From Acanthacorydalis orientalis (taxonomy: Eukaryota; Arthropoda; Insecta; Megaloptera; Corydalidae), in the NCBI GenBank assembly GCA_034766995.1, contig CM068317.1:36594249-36658248 (forward strand): 64,000 nt of DNA. The letters are read 5' to 3'. The position numbers and the translations under genes were made by a program. Shown here one piece after another: positions 14,128 to 25,858 of this stretch (position 1 is its first letter; each line of letters starts with the position of its first letter). The notes beneath the pieces are model-generated. The model did no database searches. It worked only from the letters and a program-made list of their open reading frames with translations, and was not told the origin of the DNA.

Positions 14128-14400
14128 TCTACATATAATTTGAGTTAATCTTTTATATTGTATATTAACTTGGCATTTTATTATTTAATTATTACTGTGT
14201 ATCCTTTGAAAATTTTTAAAAAATGAAAATTGAATTTCTATTAACATATAAAAAATTAAATTACAAGTCTAAATAACTTAAATCAATTTTACTTGTATTC
14301 TTCCGTAAACTTCTCTAAAATATGAACTAATATTCCCTGCTTTATAGTTTATCAATTAGAATTTTAATATAATTATGAAATATTGAATTGTAATTACTTA

Positions 14401-14590
14401 TTTTTTTTACCTGTAATACTTTTGATGCATTGTGTCAATGGTATCTATTCTTTTTGATCAATTGAATTTTTCTTCTTTTAATAATCTTAATATGGTGGCC
14501 AGCTTCAAGTTGATTTAAATAATTTATACTCATCTAAATCTACCTGAAGATGACACACCTGCTGAAATTAATAGTGAGAGACAAATTAAA
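14401..14590 (+). repeat. Dispersed family B, copy 2
   Basis: It begins TTTTTTACCTGTAATACTTTTGATGCATTGTGTC and contains TGGCCAGCTTCAAGTTGAT (shared with copy 1 as GGCCATCTTCAAGTTGAT). It then has ACCTGAAGATGACACACC (14542-14559) and TGCTGAAATTAATAGTGAGAG in outline. Between the two inverted core motifs it carries about 28 extra bases compared with copy 1. Confidence 0.65.
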
Positions 14591-14900
14591 ATAATCCAAA
14601 AAATGAATAAAACTAGAAAATAATTAAAAAAATGTGTTAAATAATTAACAATTGTTCAATATATATTTTTTCAGAGAAGATATTAATTTGATCATAATTT
14701 TTTATTTTTATAGATAAACATACTCATAAATAACATACGAATAACAAAATTAAAAACTTTCTACTTAAAACTGTCGAAATGAACAAAAGTTCAACCAACA
14801 AAATTCAATTTGAAAGAACAAGAAGTGTAAAACATCCTACACGAATATTTGTTTCATAAGTGTACGCACATAATTCAGAGTTAATTATGAAAGTTTTACA

Positions 14901-14975
14901 GTCGACTAGTTAAAATCATCTATTAACCATGAGAACTTCATGATTGATAGATCAAGAGTTCAAATCTTAGTCATT
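14901..14975 (+). other. tRNA-like relic (tRNA pseudogene or tRNA-derived SINE head)
   Basis: The segment folds by eye into a cloverleaf-like order. GACT (14904-14907) pairs with AGTC (14969-14972). GTTA (14909-14912) pairs with TAAC (14924-14927). CATG (14928-14931) pairs with CATG (14939-14942) around a 7-base loop AGAACTT. AAGA (14954-14957) pairs with TCTT (14965-14968) around GTTCAAA. The last block resembles a pol III B box (GTTCAAATC against GGTTCGANTC), and GACTAGTTAAAA is in the right place for a decayed A box. The anticodon loop lacks U33 and stems are short, so it is not a functional tRNA. It could also be chance in low-complexity DNA. Confidence 0.35.
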
Positions 14976-15581
14976 AAAGTGCGTTATATTTCATTTAAGA
15001 ACAATCTTGGAAAATTTTCGTAAACTCTGATCTTTAATATTTTAACAAAAAAAGCACTTAAACTGTCTTGAATTGGACATAAATCACATCCATGTAGTAT
15101 ATAGATCAAAATACAAATTATTATTTAAATATTCATAAAATAAGTAAATTTATATTCATAAAAACATCTTTTTTACGTTGTAATCAATAAGAAATATATA
15201 AATAAAATCTTTTATTTGAAATAAATTAAGATAGTCACTTGAATTAATATTATGTTACATTTTTTTCTATATTAGAATTAGAAATAGTTATGAAATATAT
15301 TAATTACTAATAATAGTTTATAATTCCAATAATAACAAAATTAAAAAAATGTAATATATCAGTTACATAAGAAAATGGCATGATTATTACATTGTAAAAT
15401 CTTCAAGAGACTTTTAAATCTTGATTTAAACTATAGTGAAATTTTATTAAATTTGGTTTTTCACTTCAATTTAAAAAACAAAATAAACATTTTAAATTTA
15501 TACTACAGAAGTATTATGTTTTAGTGTTTCTGGAATATTGAAGGAATTTATTTTTACTCAATACAATGTGTAACTATGGAT

Positions 15582-15732
15582 AAATTCATTTTCACGAATG
15601 AGTTCTTTTTTAACCCATAATTCTGTAAATAATTATTCATTGTTTTTTTTTGTTACTTAGATTATTATTTATTAAACATTCTGTATAAGAATATTTTTTT
15701 GATTTGTGGGGTGTAAAAAAATTAATTCGATT
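15582..15732. mobile_element. Family A element, short internally deleted copy
   Basis: The left arm AAATTCATTTTCACGAATGAG (15582) runs into TTATTCATTG and TTTTGTTACTTAG. The inverted arm follows almost at once: TTATTTATTAAACATTC (about 15666) and TTTGATTTGTGGGGTG (15700), ending near 15732. At ~150 bp it is about half the length of the other two-armed copies, so the middle is missing. Confidence 0.45.
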
Positions 15733-15920
15733 TTTCTCATTTTTTCTTCAAATAAGCAAAACTCTTGATTTTACTGAAAATTTTATATTTTCTTCTTAAA
15801 ATGAAATAGATTTATTTATTTAATACACTTCATATTTTTAAATGTAAAAGTTAACTTTAGTTTTATTATTATTTGTTTAAAGAATGAAATAATTAATTCT
15901 TATAAATGTTCTATAAAATA

Positions 15921-15932
15921 TCTCTCTCCTCC

Positions 15933-15967
<35 letters not shown>
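15921..15967 (+). repeat. (CT)n(TA)n compound microsatellite
   Basis: CT repeats with a CCTCC interruption change to TA repeats at about 15952, the reverse-complement arrangement of the one at 2634. Confidence 0.95.
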
Positions 15968-16198
15968 CTCTTAAATTCAAGTTTATCAAGAAGTTTCAAA
16001 GGTTAGTTATATAAAAAATAAAACATTTACAGGGTTGTTTTACTTAAATTATTTCCTATCATTCAATCATTTTTTGTATAATGTCAATATTTATTTTTTA
16101 ATAACCTAAAATAATATAAAAAAATATTTAAAGTATTTATCCAAATGAGTATTTGTCAATTACAAGAATATTATTTAAATTCTACCATATATATGTTA

Positions 16199-16405
16199 TA
16201 TAGGGTGGTTCATTTTAGGCTTTTACACGAAAATATTAAAAAAAATAAAGAGAAACATATTTTTCTCCATTTCGTATTTTAGTTCATTTGTGTTTTAGTA
16301 TCGAATTGATCTAAAATAATAAATAAAAAGTAACGTGAATTTTCTTAACTCCTGTGTCCACTTTTAATACTTGCATGTGGAAGTCTAAACTGAATCACCC
16401 GCTAT
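16199..16405. mobile_element. ~200 bp MITE-like element with 18 bp inverted ends and TATA flanks
   Basis: The left end GGGTGGTTCATTTTAGGC (16203-16220) and the right end GTCTAAACTGAATCACCC (16383-16400) are reverse complements at most positions. Both are flanked by TATA: TATA directly before the left end, and GC then TATA after the right end. TA target duplication would fit a Tc1/mariner-type MITE. The ~160 bp middle is AT-rich and non-coding. No second copy was recognised in this window, so mobility rests on structure alone. Confidence 0.6.
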
Positions 16406-16489
16406 ATTTATTATGTACTTACTATTAAAGTTTTCGTAATGTACACAGCAACTAATCAGCTAATTTCATCTCAGGCAATTTTCTTGAAA

Positions 16490-17095
16490 GATGAATTAAA
16501 ATAACACGCGTACATAGAGCAACTAAAATATTATTTAATTTCTGTTTTCTTCGTTCAACATTACTTATCGTAACAAACATATTACACAACTAGTATATTT
16601 CTCAACAACGTGAACATAAAAGAAATATATCTTCTCCGTATATTAAACAATCATAATCATACATCTCAACTTGTGGAACCTCATTTGTGTACAGTGTTTA
16701 CGTATCCATTCCACTCATTCCAGATCTCGACTTTCACCACCTTTCAGAATCTTGTGTACGTCTTTATGAGCTCATCTATCTTACGCTCTTAGCAACGCAA
16801 CAAACACCCATCTGTCTGTACAAAAGGTATATTATCGCAACTCGCAATTAAATTACAAGGAAAGAATACAACTTTGCCTGTGGTATTCAAATAATTGTAA
16901 TCCTCGCTTATATGTACGTACACGCATCTAAACTACTACCAATTGTAACACGTACTCCCTATCTGTCTAATATTCTATAATAAATGAATGTCAATGTGTA
17001 TAGTAAAGCACAAGTGATGCGTACATTAATTAAGTTTCAAATTGAGTAGATATGGTCTTTGCATGTCTACCCTCTTGTCAATAATAAGAAAATAA
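16490..17095. other. Higher-complexity segment after the MITE, no gene seen
   Basis: 600 bp with mixed composition, several CpG (GCGTACATAG, CTTACGCTCTTAGCAACGC) and no microsatellite. The + strand is pyrimidine-rich at 16690-16800. The only frame of note is 60 codons (16610-16792). Candidate untranslated or regulatory sequence. Confidence 0.2.
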
Positions 17096-18526
17096 TATGC
17101 TTCATTGTACTATTCAGCTAATCATACAGGAATTGTATAACGAGAATTGTTGATTTGTCTATTCTATTGAGTAAAAATACACGTACTGTTCATTTCTTAA
17201 ATATCTACACTGTATGTTTTATACAGTAATTATGTTAATAATTGTATTGTTATAAAAATACAAATTTTTAATAATTTAATGAAGTATTGTAAATATTAAA
17301 AGAAACATACTTAATTTTTTACCAGATCCCAATAAAAATTTTCAAATCCTCTATGTTAAGAAATTTGAGTATTTTTTTCTAAGTAATACAAACAAAACGC
17401 ATATTAAATTATATTGTCTGTTTGATACAGTCTCAGTTTAACATGAAAAATCAATGAGAATATTTTATGATTATCGATAATACAGTATTTATGACTATAT
17501 TTCAACTTCTGGTAAAGAAAATTTGGAAATTTCTTTTTTATTTTTCAATATTTACAACCTATAACAAATATTTTAGCTTTTATTCAAAGCAGAATCTACA
17601 ATATGATTTTAAATTATTTTATTTCAATTTATTTCATATTTTTTCATACTAAGTAATCTAGAAAAGGGTGTCGGTGTTGTGTGCCAATTATCATGAAATT
17701 AAATACTATATAATATTAATTTAAACGTTTTTTTTGTTCTTACAAAAAATGTCCTCTAAATTAAATAAAATATACATACATTTTGTATAATACCATGCGC
17801 AACAAGATTTATTTTTATGATTATCAAATATTTATTGTAACTTACTATTATTGTTTTCAAATACTAATAAATGTTATAACTAGCATTTCTTATATATTTT
17901 ATATTCAACAAGAAATATAATAACATGCTAAAAAAATGAAAATTCTTAAATTCAAATAATTTTATGTTTATTTGTAAAATTATAGACAATAATCCGGAAT
18001 TAAAGAACAATTCTATTGTTATTTTAAATTCATACATAAAAAATGTAAATTAAAATATCATTAATGAAGTTTTACTTTCTAAAAATAGATTTACTGAAAA
18101 AATTAATATTAAGAGTGAATATGAAAGCAACAAAACTCGATTTGGACGTGATCAAAATATAAAATCATTCAGTTCCTGTTACTATAAAAGAATACTGAAA
18201 TAACTTTGAAATCAAAATATCGTCGAACATTCTAAAACCAAACGGTATAATGTCGTCTTGATTAAATTTTGGTTTCGGAAATTCAAAATGATTTCATTCT
18301 TCACGTCTTCACGATAATTTTAGAAATAATACTTGAAATATTTTTAAAGTATGTTCGAAAAAGAGAAAATATAAGGTAAATAACGCATGATAAAATTTAA
18401 AATAATAAGTAATGTTAACTAAAAATATACAGCAATATAGAAACATCAAAACCTGCACTTTAAAATAATTGAAATTTATTTATAAATTGGTTAAAAATAC
18501 TAAAGTACTTTAATTTGACTTGTTTA

Positions 18527-18529
<3 letters not shown>

Positions 18530-18609
<80 letters not shown>

Positions 18610-18630
18610 TACATAGATATATATATATAT
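18530..18630 (+). repeat. (TA)n array with CACACA interruption
   Basis: About 100 bp of TA repeats interrupted by ACACACACAT and TACATAGA. It is followed by T9 and a short (CATA)n run to about 18655. Confidence 0.97.
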
Positions 18631-18790
18631 TTTTTTTTCATACATACATACATACAAACACAACATCGTTATTGTTAACTTATAATACACAAACATTTAC
18701 TTTAAGATTGTAAAATATAAATTATTGAAACGTTCTATTAATAAATTCTACTAAAACCTGTTATTATCTGAAACATATATTTGAATCTTT

Positions 18791-18793
<3 letters not shown>

Positions 18794-18845
<52 letters not shown>
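18794..18845 (+). repeat. (TA)n microsatellite
   Basis: 52 bp of pure TA. Confidence 0.97.
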
Positions 18846-18847
<2 letters not shown>

Positions 18848-19370
18848 TAATATATAAATCGAATATTAAAATACTTGGTATAATAAAGACTGTAGTAGTT
18901 TATTTCTAAAACAAAATCTCTTACTTTCAATAAATCTTCAGTTTTTCTTACTCAATAAAATGTTTTCAATTCATAAAACCTTAATCGTTATTACAACAAT
19001 CTCGCAACTTTATTTTATATTGTTAGATCAATTTTTATCGTTATTTTATGCAAATATCCTATAAATATAGATTTTAATTTCAAGTGTATGTAGATATATT
19101 GGAGACTGATACATTCTTATAAATATTTTTATAACAAGTCAATTACGTTTAGTAATGTATTGGATATTTATTAAAAATTAAAAATAGACTGAATTTGTTT
19201 TCATTTTGAAATATAAAACATATTAGATTTCTATAACCTCCAAACAACAATATTACGTTTCTATTTTACTTTTATGTAGGAAATTTGTTACATTAATTCA
19301 AACAATTATTAATAAATATCCACTTTTCTAATCTTTAGTATATCTTTAATTTTTTTTTAGTACAAGTTTG

Positions 19371-19665
19371 ATTTTTGATTTGTTGTTTATACACATTTCG
19401 ATGGCGATTCCTTCTTTTTACAAATTTTTAAATGTAAATGTAATTGTAATTGCAAAAGTACAAAAATTTTTAAATGTAATTGTAAATTGTAATAGTAAAA
19501 GTACAAAAATTTTAAAAAGGCTTCGGAATTAATCAGTATCCTTATCCAAAAACAAAAATCAAAAATGATCAATAATCAATTATTAAATTTTTTGGATCAG
19601 AATTATTTTGTCTTGTATGTGAGAGTGACCAATCCGTTTATGAAACTTGAAGTTTTTCATTGTTT
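19371..19665. mobile_element. Family A-like element with internal 42 bp tandem duplication
   Basis: The left inner arm reads TTGATTTGTTGTTTATACAC then ATTTCGATGGCGATTCC. The right arm reads AAAAATCAAAAATGATCAATAATCAATTATTAAATTTTTTGG in outline, then TTATGAAACTTG. The outer left end is not recognisable. The middle contains a two-copy tandem repeat (19431-19514). Assigned to family A from the order of these blocks. Confidence 0.4.
19431..19514 (+). repeat. 42 bp tandem duplication
   Basis: Copy 1 (19431-19472) and copy 2 (19473-19514) both run from AATGTAA to AAAAGTACAAAAATTTTA, with a few substitutions in the first half. It lies inside a family-A-like element and accounts for part of its length. 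Confidence 0.75.
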
Positions 19666-19867
19666 TATTTGTTATATTTATATTAAAATTTAAAGTAAAT
19701 AAAACTGTTTTATTTATAAACACTATGTAAAAAAATCGTTTATTGAAATATCATTCGAACGATAAAATTTATATTGTCAGTAAAAATTTAAAATTATAGT
19801 TCTTTTAACTGTAGATAAATTTAATTTCACAACTGAATAAATATCCAACGTACAACAAAATTTTTTT

Positions 19868-19960
19868 ATCAAAATAAACAATAACCAATTATTGAACATT
19901 TTCATATGGAAAATGTTGTAGGGAATGAGGTTTTGAAACGTTTGTGAATTAATAAATATT
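19868..19960. mobile_element. Family A single-arm fragment
   Basis: The segment reads AATAACCAATTATTGAACATTTTC, then GGGAATGAGGTTTTGAAACG and TTTGTGAATT, the same block order as the right arm of the 39067 copy. No partner arm is obvious within 300 bp. Confidence 0.4.
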
Positions 19961-20762
19961 GTTCCTGTTGATTCCCTTTCACTTACTTTTTTTATCCTAA
20001 ACAAGATTATTAACAATTTTTGTTATGAATACCACACACATACAAACTCCATATTTGTATAAATTCAAACGAGGTCATGTTGGTGATAAATTGTTGAAAT
20101 ATATAGATTTTTCATTAGCTGAAATGAAATTTAACATTGATAATACATACATTTTAAACTTTGTGTTAATCCGAAGAGGCCTTTCCGTATACTTTAATAT
20201 TAATTTTTATATTGGAAACTACTATTTTTTTTCTTTTTATATAATAATAAGTCAACAAGGGCGACTTAATTAATAATTAAATATAATCATTAGAATAACA
20301 AAAACAAAAAAAAAATAGTAATCACCTGTATTCTTATTTAAAAATAAATTATATATTAAATATTACATTGTGATAATAGAGACATAAAATCAAATGAAAA
20401 ATAAAAAATATTCTGACAAAAAAAATATATAAAATTTGCTTATATGTATTAGATGTTCTGTATGTTCCAGTATTTAAAAGAGTATAATGTGCTTTTAATA
20501 ATATTTACAAAGATAAAAAGTAGGAATGAATATTTTATATATCTCTTTGAAAGTAAAAAGAATTTTATTATAATTCATCGGCCTTTTTTAAATTACATTT
20601 ACATTAAATAAATGCATTGTCTTTCTTCCTTTAAAACTCTTTCTCTTTACCATGTATATTTTTTTATCAAAGAATTTAATTTTTTGTAATATTTAAATGA
20701 TCAAATATATTTATTCTTTTATCTTATATTGTACAGTATTTAATATAAAATATGATTTTTGG

Positions 20763-20763
<1 letters not shown>

Positions 20764-20817
<54 letters not shown>
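20764..20817 (+). repeat. (TA)n microsatellite
   Basis: 54 bp of pure TA. Confidence 0.97.
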
Positions 20818-20819
<2 letters not shown>

Positions 20820-21695
20820 AATCATAATTAATTTTAATGATATAAATAACAATATAATTCTATTAAAAATATTTTTTTTCAAATATCATTGAATTTCAAG
20901 TGTAAAAATTTAGAAAATAAGTTTAAATTGAACAATAATTAATTATTATATAATACAATTGAAGAATGTTTAGAAAGAGAAAAAAAGAACAATACAATAC
21001 ATTACTTATTTCACATATTTCATTTTACATGACATTTTTCATTCATATTTATGTAACAGAATAGAAATCATATTTTTCATAGTTACTGATAGAACGGAAA
21101 AGCAGAACTATAAATCTTTTGCTGCCTTGGAACGATATATCTTTGAGAAATGTTGATACGTTCTTGATCAATAGTGATACAGTAAGGAGTTCAAAAAACT
21201 TTATTACTAAGATAGCTATTTTTACATGTGGACTGAAATAGAAAATAATTGTTATATATTTATTTTTTGTAAACGTTATATAAATTCCATCGTAATTGGT
21301 ATACAAAACTATTATACATTGTTAAAAACCTAATCGAATAATAAAACTTATCATATATTTTCTCAGTACAAAAATTCCCAAATATGCAACTACTTATATT
21401 GATACATTTTTCTTGAAAAAAAATAAAATAGGCTATAATATATTTATTTTATTTTGAATAATCTACACTTAAGTATTACAGGTAGATTTTAATATTTTCG
21501 TTTTAATTCATATGTCGCTAATGTATTGATGTCTATTTCTTAAAAGTTTTTATATCTATAACCTACAAAATTTATTTAATAACAAAATAAATGAAATTCT
21601 GAATTTTGTATTAATTTTAAATAATTTTAAAAATAATTGAAAAACAATTTTTATTCAAAAATGTAAACAATATAATAAATGCCTAATAATTGCCA

Positions 21696-21698
<3 letters not shown>

Positions 21699-21732
<34 letters not shown>
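21699..21732 (+). repeat. (TA)n microsatellite
   Basis: 34 bp of pure TA. Confidence 0.95.
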
Positions 21733-21736
<4 letters not shown>

Positions 21737-22296
21737 AATTCTTCTACCGTCAGATCCATAGAATTCGATATAAGATGATTTGGATTTTTTTTTAAATATA
21801 TATTGTATTTTATTTCAAAAATATTTCTTTACATTTCATAAATCACATTTTTTTTCTTGTCAAAAATATTCGATTGTATATGATTGATTAATTTCTTTTT
21901 TTGATTATTCATATTTCATTAAGCATCTTGCTAAAAATTTAGGCCATATTGCCATTTTGCTAACGTCACATGTTTTTCAGGCCCAATCATTTCATCAGTA
22001 GTAAAAGCTTCTTCAATAATTTACCCTTAATAATCTTCTTTTAAATTATTAAAATTAATTCATAAATTTATTAGTAAAATTTAAAAAAATTTTTACTCCA
22101 TCTCTCACACCACATTAGACTCACATGTAAATCTTTGTAGGCGAGAATTCTAGAGTTTATTTTCTAAAGTTTTCTGTATTTAGTTCCTCAAACAAATGTA
22201 TTTAGTTGCCTGCATTGTCTAACTAGTTAGTGTATTTCGAATATCATATTTCTATCTGAATTCCTATTAGATAATAACAATTGAATTATTGTTTAC

Positions 22297-22787
22297 TGGT
22301 TCCAAAAATTTCTGGTGACGAGAGTCTTGAAGATGACGAAAATCGCGAGCATTCTTCTTCAGTTTATAAAAACCAACTGAAGGCGTTAGTTAAATCAAAA
22401 CCACGCACAACAATTTGAGAGCTTGTACAAAAGTTAGGCGTTAGTCATCGATCATTTCTGAATCGTTTAAGACAAATAAGAAAATCAAAAAAGCTTTAGA
22501 AATCAGTGGATAAACAGCAATTATTATTCCACATACAGAATTATTAATATCAATTTTCTACCTAATCTTTCGACCTTCTCTGCTCTTATTTTGACGCCTA
22601 ATAATTTTTGTGGATTCTGTTCCAGAAGCTATTTTTGGTCTCTTGCGCAGCTACTTTTATACAATGTTTATAAACTCCTTATGAAAAGAAACCTGTCTCC
22701 TAAGTCTTCTTTTAACTTCTCAAAAATTAGAAATTACTTACTACTAGATCAGGACTATATAGTTGTGAAACAGAATCACATCCAGAA

Positions 22788-22794
<7 letters not shown>
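22297..22794 (+). pseudogene. Decayed mariner-type (Tc1/mariner) transposase relic
   Basis: Pieces of a mariner-family DNA transposase lie in family order on the + strand but in different frames. At 22297 the bases read WFQKF, then after a frame slip SGDESLEDDE (from 22311), matching the W..F.SGD..L.D segment before the second helix-turn-helix. About 22350-22496 gives QLKALVKSKPRTT, an in-frame TGA at 22416, then ELVQKLGVSHRSFLNRL and KSKKL with TAG at 22497, matching the second DNA-binding helix-turn-helix. WILFQK at 22611 resembles the W-I-L-Y motif after the first catalytic Asp. From 22636, in two frames, W-S then CAATFIQCL-stop-TP resembles the WWS.AGVIHYSFLNP block. LLLDQD (22738-22755) and VVKQNHIQKIL (22762-22794) match the second catalytic Asp region (HDNARPH..KQTLQKL). 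At least two stops and several frameshifts make it inactive. It ends where a (TA)n array begins, so the C-terminal catalytic part is missing. Terminal repeats were not found. The stop at 22416 sits where relatives often have an Arg codon, as expected from CGA to TGA decay. Confidence 0.85.

Positions 22795-22822
<28 letters not shown>
22794..22822 (+). repeat. (TA)n microsatellite ending the mariner relic
   Basis: The TA repeat begins exactly where recognisable transposase sequence stops, so it probably grew inside the element or at a deletion joint. Confidence 0.95.
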
Positions 22823-22825
<3 letters not shown>

Positions 22826-23149
22826 ATATACAAAAATAATTTTCAAAATATATATTTTCATTTTAGAACCTCTAATTATTGAGAAAATACAGATATTTGT
22901 TTTTTTTTATAAACAATTAAGTTATTCAAGACTTTTAAAGAAATATATATTTAATGATAATATCTCTTTGTTTATTGTTATTATTACATAATTTTTAACG
23001 GTTTTGTTTTTGGAATACATTCGATATTTTATTCTAAGGAATATGTATAAAAAGATATGTATGTTCCTATATAAAATGTACTTTATATCAAAACCACCAA
23101 AGGAAAATCTTCCATCATTTAAAAACGCAAAACTGAAAACGAAAGACGT

Positions 23150-23716
23150 AAAATTTCCAATCGACTTGCGTCTCTAGCGAATATAACGACCGTTATACGA
23201 CGTTCAAGCAACAAGGAACCGGCATATGCGCTCATGAAAAGTGCTCCCGCGTTATACGGGCAAGAGAGCGACACCAGCGCTGTGGCTTGTCGTGGTGCAT
23301 GTACTAACTACCCCCGTAACATTCGGCTAAGGGATGAGTCCTGGAACGTGTTTTAGTTCTACCCGGGCTCTCTTTGATGACACAGTGTTTAGAGTATGAC
23401 CGAAAGTGTGTTTTATAATAGTTGCACACGTTTGTGATACGTCGTCACATATATATTTTTTTTATTACAATCGAAACGAATTTTCTTTAACGTTGTGTGT
23501 TTACAGTTTTTCAGTTTGTAAACTTTTTGCATTGTTTAATGTTGCTGTCATCATTGTTGTCATCGACATTTTTTTTCTTCACACGTTTTTATTCATCGGG
23601 TGAATGATTGATTGCTCTTTGGAAACATTTTCTTTATATATTAATTCTTATTACGCTTCATAACATTTCGTGGGTATTTTTTGTGTATAGTGACTTTTAT
23701 TGTTGAGTGTTAAATC
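23150..23716 (+). promoter_or_regulatory. CpG-rich island: candidate promoter and 5' non-coding exon
   Basis: This is the most GC- and CpG-rich stretch in the window. 23160-23400 has many CpG (CGTTATACG occurs in both 23191-23202 and 23251-23262) and no long homopolymers or TA runs. No open frame longer than about 65 codons crosses it: the frame at 23406-23603 is hydrophobic and unrecognised. The island grades into ordinary AT-rich DNA after a GTAAGT at 23717-23722, which could be a 5' splice site closing a non-coding first exon. GTAAGT is expected many times by chance in a window this size, so that site alone proves little. An enhancer or other conserved non-coding element is an equally fair reading. 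No clear TATA box or initiator was identified. Confidence 0.4.
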
Positions 23717-23952
23717 GTAAGTAAATATGTTAACAGGGACGTTCAGGGCGAGACGAGCAATAAAAAATATTCATATCATATAAATTAAATTGTTTATGTT
23801 TAAATTATGTTCTTTATAGCTTTTCTGCAAACTTTTATTGCATATTAAATTTTTATTTAATGACCGGGGTATCAAATCACTTGTTGATTTCTTTGTAATG
23901 TTTATAATAGCGGTATATTTTTACGTTGCATAATTATTGATGATTATAAATT

Positions 23953-24000
23953 TATATATATATATATATACATATATGTATATATATATATATATATGTA
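23953..24000 (+). repeat. (TA)n microsatellite with CATATATG interruptions
   Basis: 48 bp of TA with CA and TG interruptions. Confidence 0.95.
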
Positions 24001-25793
24001 ATTAAATATTTTATAATAAAATAAAATTTTAAATATTCTTACAAATTATAATATTATTAATGTATTATTTAAATTGAAAAAAAATAATTTATTCATTATA
24101 TAAAAATTATATTTTAAGAATAACTTATGTAATATTAAATAATAACATTTTTTTCACGGCAACATATTCAAGATATTATTCAGTAATATATTACTTATAT
24201 ATTTTATTCAATTATTTTTAAAATTTATTAATTACCTGTTGTCAATCGTTTTTTCATATATGATGTACTAAATAATGTTTAAATATTATATAATTATTAG
24301 TTAATAAGTTCTTAATAATAAAAGTACCTAGAAATTCATATGCAAGAAGATTCTAAAATCAATCGATTGAACATGTAAAAGCTATGTAAGAATAGCAAAT
24401 GTATTCATCAGATAATTATGATTTTCTAAAAATTTAAAGATAGACAAATTAATTAAATAAAAATACAAATCGAATAAAACAGTGGAAATTGGTTTGAATT
24501 ATTATTTATTTCAAAAAATATATTTCTAACAAGAAAAAAATATATTTAATACTGAGAATTACATTTATATATTTTAAGTCATATTTTTAATATATTATAT
24601 ATTAGTACTATTTTTTAATGGTACTATTAAGTAAAATCAATAAGTATATATAATTTAAAGAATATTTCATTACCAATCATGAGTTATATTAGTTACTAGT
24701 TATAAATATTTAATAGAAGAATGAGAGTTAATCAGTAAATAAAAAGGAAATTAAGTGAATTATAATTAAATATTTTTCTTTTTCATTTGTATTTTTAGGT
24801 AAGATACGAATCAGATTGAGACTAATTTTCACCAATCTGAATTTTAATCATATAAAGGTTCAATAGTTAATTAAGCCTAAAATTCAACTTCTGCACTTAA
24901 ATTAGTCTCTCTCTTCAATGCTAAAACCAAAAATTCTTTTATCGATACAAACACTTTAAGAACATGATATTATTTATAAAGTAATTTATGTAAATGAAAA
25001 TTATAAATTAACTTAATATTTAAGTTTTTAAAGTTAATTAAATTTAATGTAATTTAAGTTAAATAATTTAAATTTTTGAATATATTACTTATTTAAACAA
25101 AATTAAATATTTATTAAAGTATTAAATATCTGTGTCTTCTCATATTTTAATACTAATTGATTTTATATAATATTGAATGTAAAATATCTACTTATATAAT
25201 GATTGCTTCTTTTTCTCTAAAAGTCTTACTTGAAAATATTAAAATAACATATTTACACAGAACCATATGAATATTTAAACGGTTGGAAATTAACACATTT
25301 GAAATAATTGAATTATGACATGAAAACAATTTAATTCAATTTACATATTGTTCATTTTCGAATTCCATTATTTGATTCAAAGCATGTATTCAAAAATATC
25401 AATTTATATATTATGTTTATGTGTGAGAAAATTACATTTTCAAATACAATATACACATCACACTTATAATAATCAAACTCAATTACTTCGTTTTAACAGC
25501 AGAGAAAATAGTACAAGGAGACTATACATACATATTACTGAAACACTATAATTTGTTCCAGAATATAGTACCTAACACAATGCATTTAATTAAAACGATG
25601 TTCGCACACGCGCTCGCATGTGTTTATTTAATAAATTTATAAAATATATAACCATACTGTATATTCTGTATACATGTATATGAATATATACACCTTTATT
25701 GCATATATTGATTGCAAGAAGGGAGGAATGTCAACCACAACACGCATTTGAACAGACGAAACGCTATGCAAATTTCAAATAACTCATAAAACG

Positions 25794-25858
25794 CACACAC
25801 ACACGCACAATCGTTTGAGGCGACTTAACAATATATATATATATATATACATATATGT
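25794..25858 (+). repeat. (CA)n and (TA)n tracts
   Basis: A short CA run (25794-25804) is separated by 26 bases of unique DNA from a TA run (25831-25858). Confidence 0.9.

Noticed and set aside
18460..18713. Opposed open frames of 78 and 60 codons
   Set aside because: Both owe their length to the TA/CA microsatellite at 18530-18630.
22591..22839. 82-codon + frame as a host gene
   Set aside because: Its second half is the catalytic region of the decayed mariner transposase followed by a TA array. The first half is frameshifted transposase.
23717..23722. GTAAGT as proof of a splice donor
   Set aside because: At this base composition the hexamer is expected more than ten times per strand in 64 kb. 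It is used only as a weak supporting clue.
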